Positions 48,891 through 49,270 of a DNA stretch of 49,270 nt are shown here, piece after piece. A program made the position numbers and the translations under genes. The stretch's first letter is position 1; every line of letters starts with the position of its first letter. This DNA comes from Prevotella sp. GTDB lineage: Bacteria > Bacteroidota > Bacteroidia > Bacteroidales > Bacteroidaceae. The notes under the pieces were generated by a model. The model searched no databases. It saw only the letters and a program-made list of their open reading frames with translations, and was not told the DNA's origin. The DNA is taken from NCBI GenBank assembly GCA_024695815.1, contig JAILHK010000018.1, positions 1 to 49,270 on the forward strand. The letters run 5' to 3'.

Positions 48891-49270
48891 TTAATCATAA
48901 GCTGCATAGACGCCAGCACTTTTACCCATTTTCATTCTATAGATAATCCTTTCTGGCTGAAAGACCAGACCCAAAAATGCCTGTTTAAAGGCACTGTCTT
49001 GAATTCTTATCCGTAATGGTTCTTCATTGACATTCCAGATCTCCCAATCATTTTGATTAACAGAATCCATAAAATCTTTTTTTATCTTGAAGAGAATGTG
49101 TTTTATATCACCTACATCTTTAACATTTCCGACTTTCTCCCACAGATTTCTCTTTACACCAGCACTCGTAACACAATGAGCATAGAAATCAACCTCTCCC
49201 TTTACTACCTCTGTCAATTCGGGTTCATTTTCAATGGGATATAACTCTTTAAACACTCTCACAACGTCAC
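48891..49270 (-). CDS. Hypothetical protein, N-terminus outside window
   Basis: The frame is open to the right edge of the window, so the 123 residues read from a GTG at 49262 are probably the C-terminal part of a longer protein. Visible features are a mixed alpha/beta composition, an acidic start (PIENEPELTEVVKGEVDF) and a C-terminal ERIIYRMKMGKSAGVYAAYD. No motif is recognised. It lies 18 bp upstream of the gene at 48414-48872. Confidence 0.5.
   Translation of the reverse strand, partial: DVVRVFKELYPIENEPELTEVVKGEVDFYAHCVTSAGVKRNLWEKVGNVKDVGDIKHILFKIKKDFMDSVNQNDWEIWNVNEEPLRIRIQDSAFKQAFLGLVFQPERIIYRMKMGKSAGVYAAYD

Overview
The window looks like chromosomal DNA of a Prevotella/Segatella-like Bacteroidales (Bacteroidota). 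The evidence is the many TAnnTTTG -7 promoter boxes, the general lack of Shine-Dalgarno sequences, the split glycine decarboxylase (GcvPA/GcvPB), the DUF3822 and DUF4435 proteins, a SusD-like surface protein, and lipoproteins with Bacteroidetes-type lipoboxes. No rRNA, tRNA, CRISPR array, transposase or integrase was recognised.

Layout. 1-9.1 kb: tail of a HerA-like ATPase, a phosphopantetheinyl transferase with rmuC, a DUF4332 protein, a RecD/PIF1-like helicase, then 'block A' (small membrane ORF, DUF3822, rsmD, convergent with cls and dnaG). 9.2-13.3 kb: a tandem-domain SGNH hydrolase, a large thioredoxin-fold protein and a DUF486 membrane protein. 13.3-17.5 kb: an etfB-etfA-(small ORF)-acyl-CoA dehydrogenase operon behind a repeated operator. 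17.6-18.9 kb: guanine deaminase. 19.0-25.6 kb: 'block B', an inverted and diverged second copy of block A (SGNH hydrolase, dnaG, cls, rsmD, DUF3822, small membrane ORF). 25.7-32.0 kb: a complete glycine cleavage operon (lipoate ligase, T, H, PA, PB, dihydrolipoyl dehydrogenase). 32.2-37.9 kb: dxs, trkA, trkH, manA. 37.8-39.7 kb: an AAA ATPase plus DUF4435 (TOPRIM-like) pair resembling the PARIS/OLD defence architecture. 39.8-42.0 kb: a membrane-anchored HTH regulator, NfeD and an SPFH protein. 42.1-49.3 kb: an accessory region with surface lipoproteins, a roughly 1-kb nearly gene-free stretch carrying dyads and an acyltransferase remnant, a duplicated promoter/operator with a truncated regulator copy, an acyltransferase, an orphan SusD-like protein and two unknown genes at the right edge.

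Most notable: (1) two diverged copies of housekeeping genes (dnaG, rsmD, cls, DUF3822) in inverted orientation about 8 kb apart, which is either a real xenologous duplication or a chimeric assembly; (2) a small membrane protein of about 30-46 residues immediately before DUF3822 in both copies; (3) a duplicated 178-bp promoter whose two palindromes are unchanged, with the same 14-nt spacing, although the spacer itself has diverged; (4) four TGCACAA boxes in front of the etf operon; (5) a four-unit 22-bp tandem repeat between an SGNH gene and dnaG; (6) GC-rich palindromic short insertions apparently read in frame inside conserved enzymes; (7) several genes whose -7 box lies only 5-10 nt before the ATG, suggesting leaderless transcripts.

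All positions and comparisons were made by eye. Identity levels and family names were not checked against a database.
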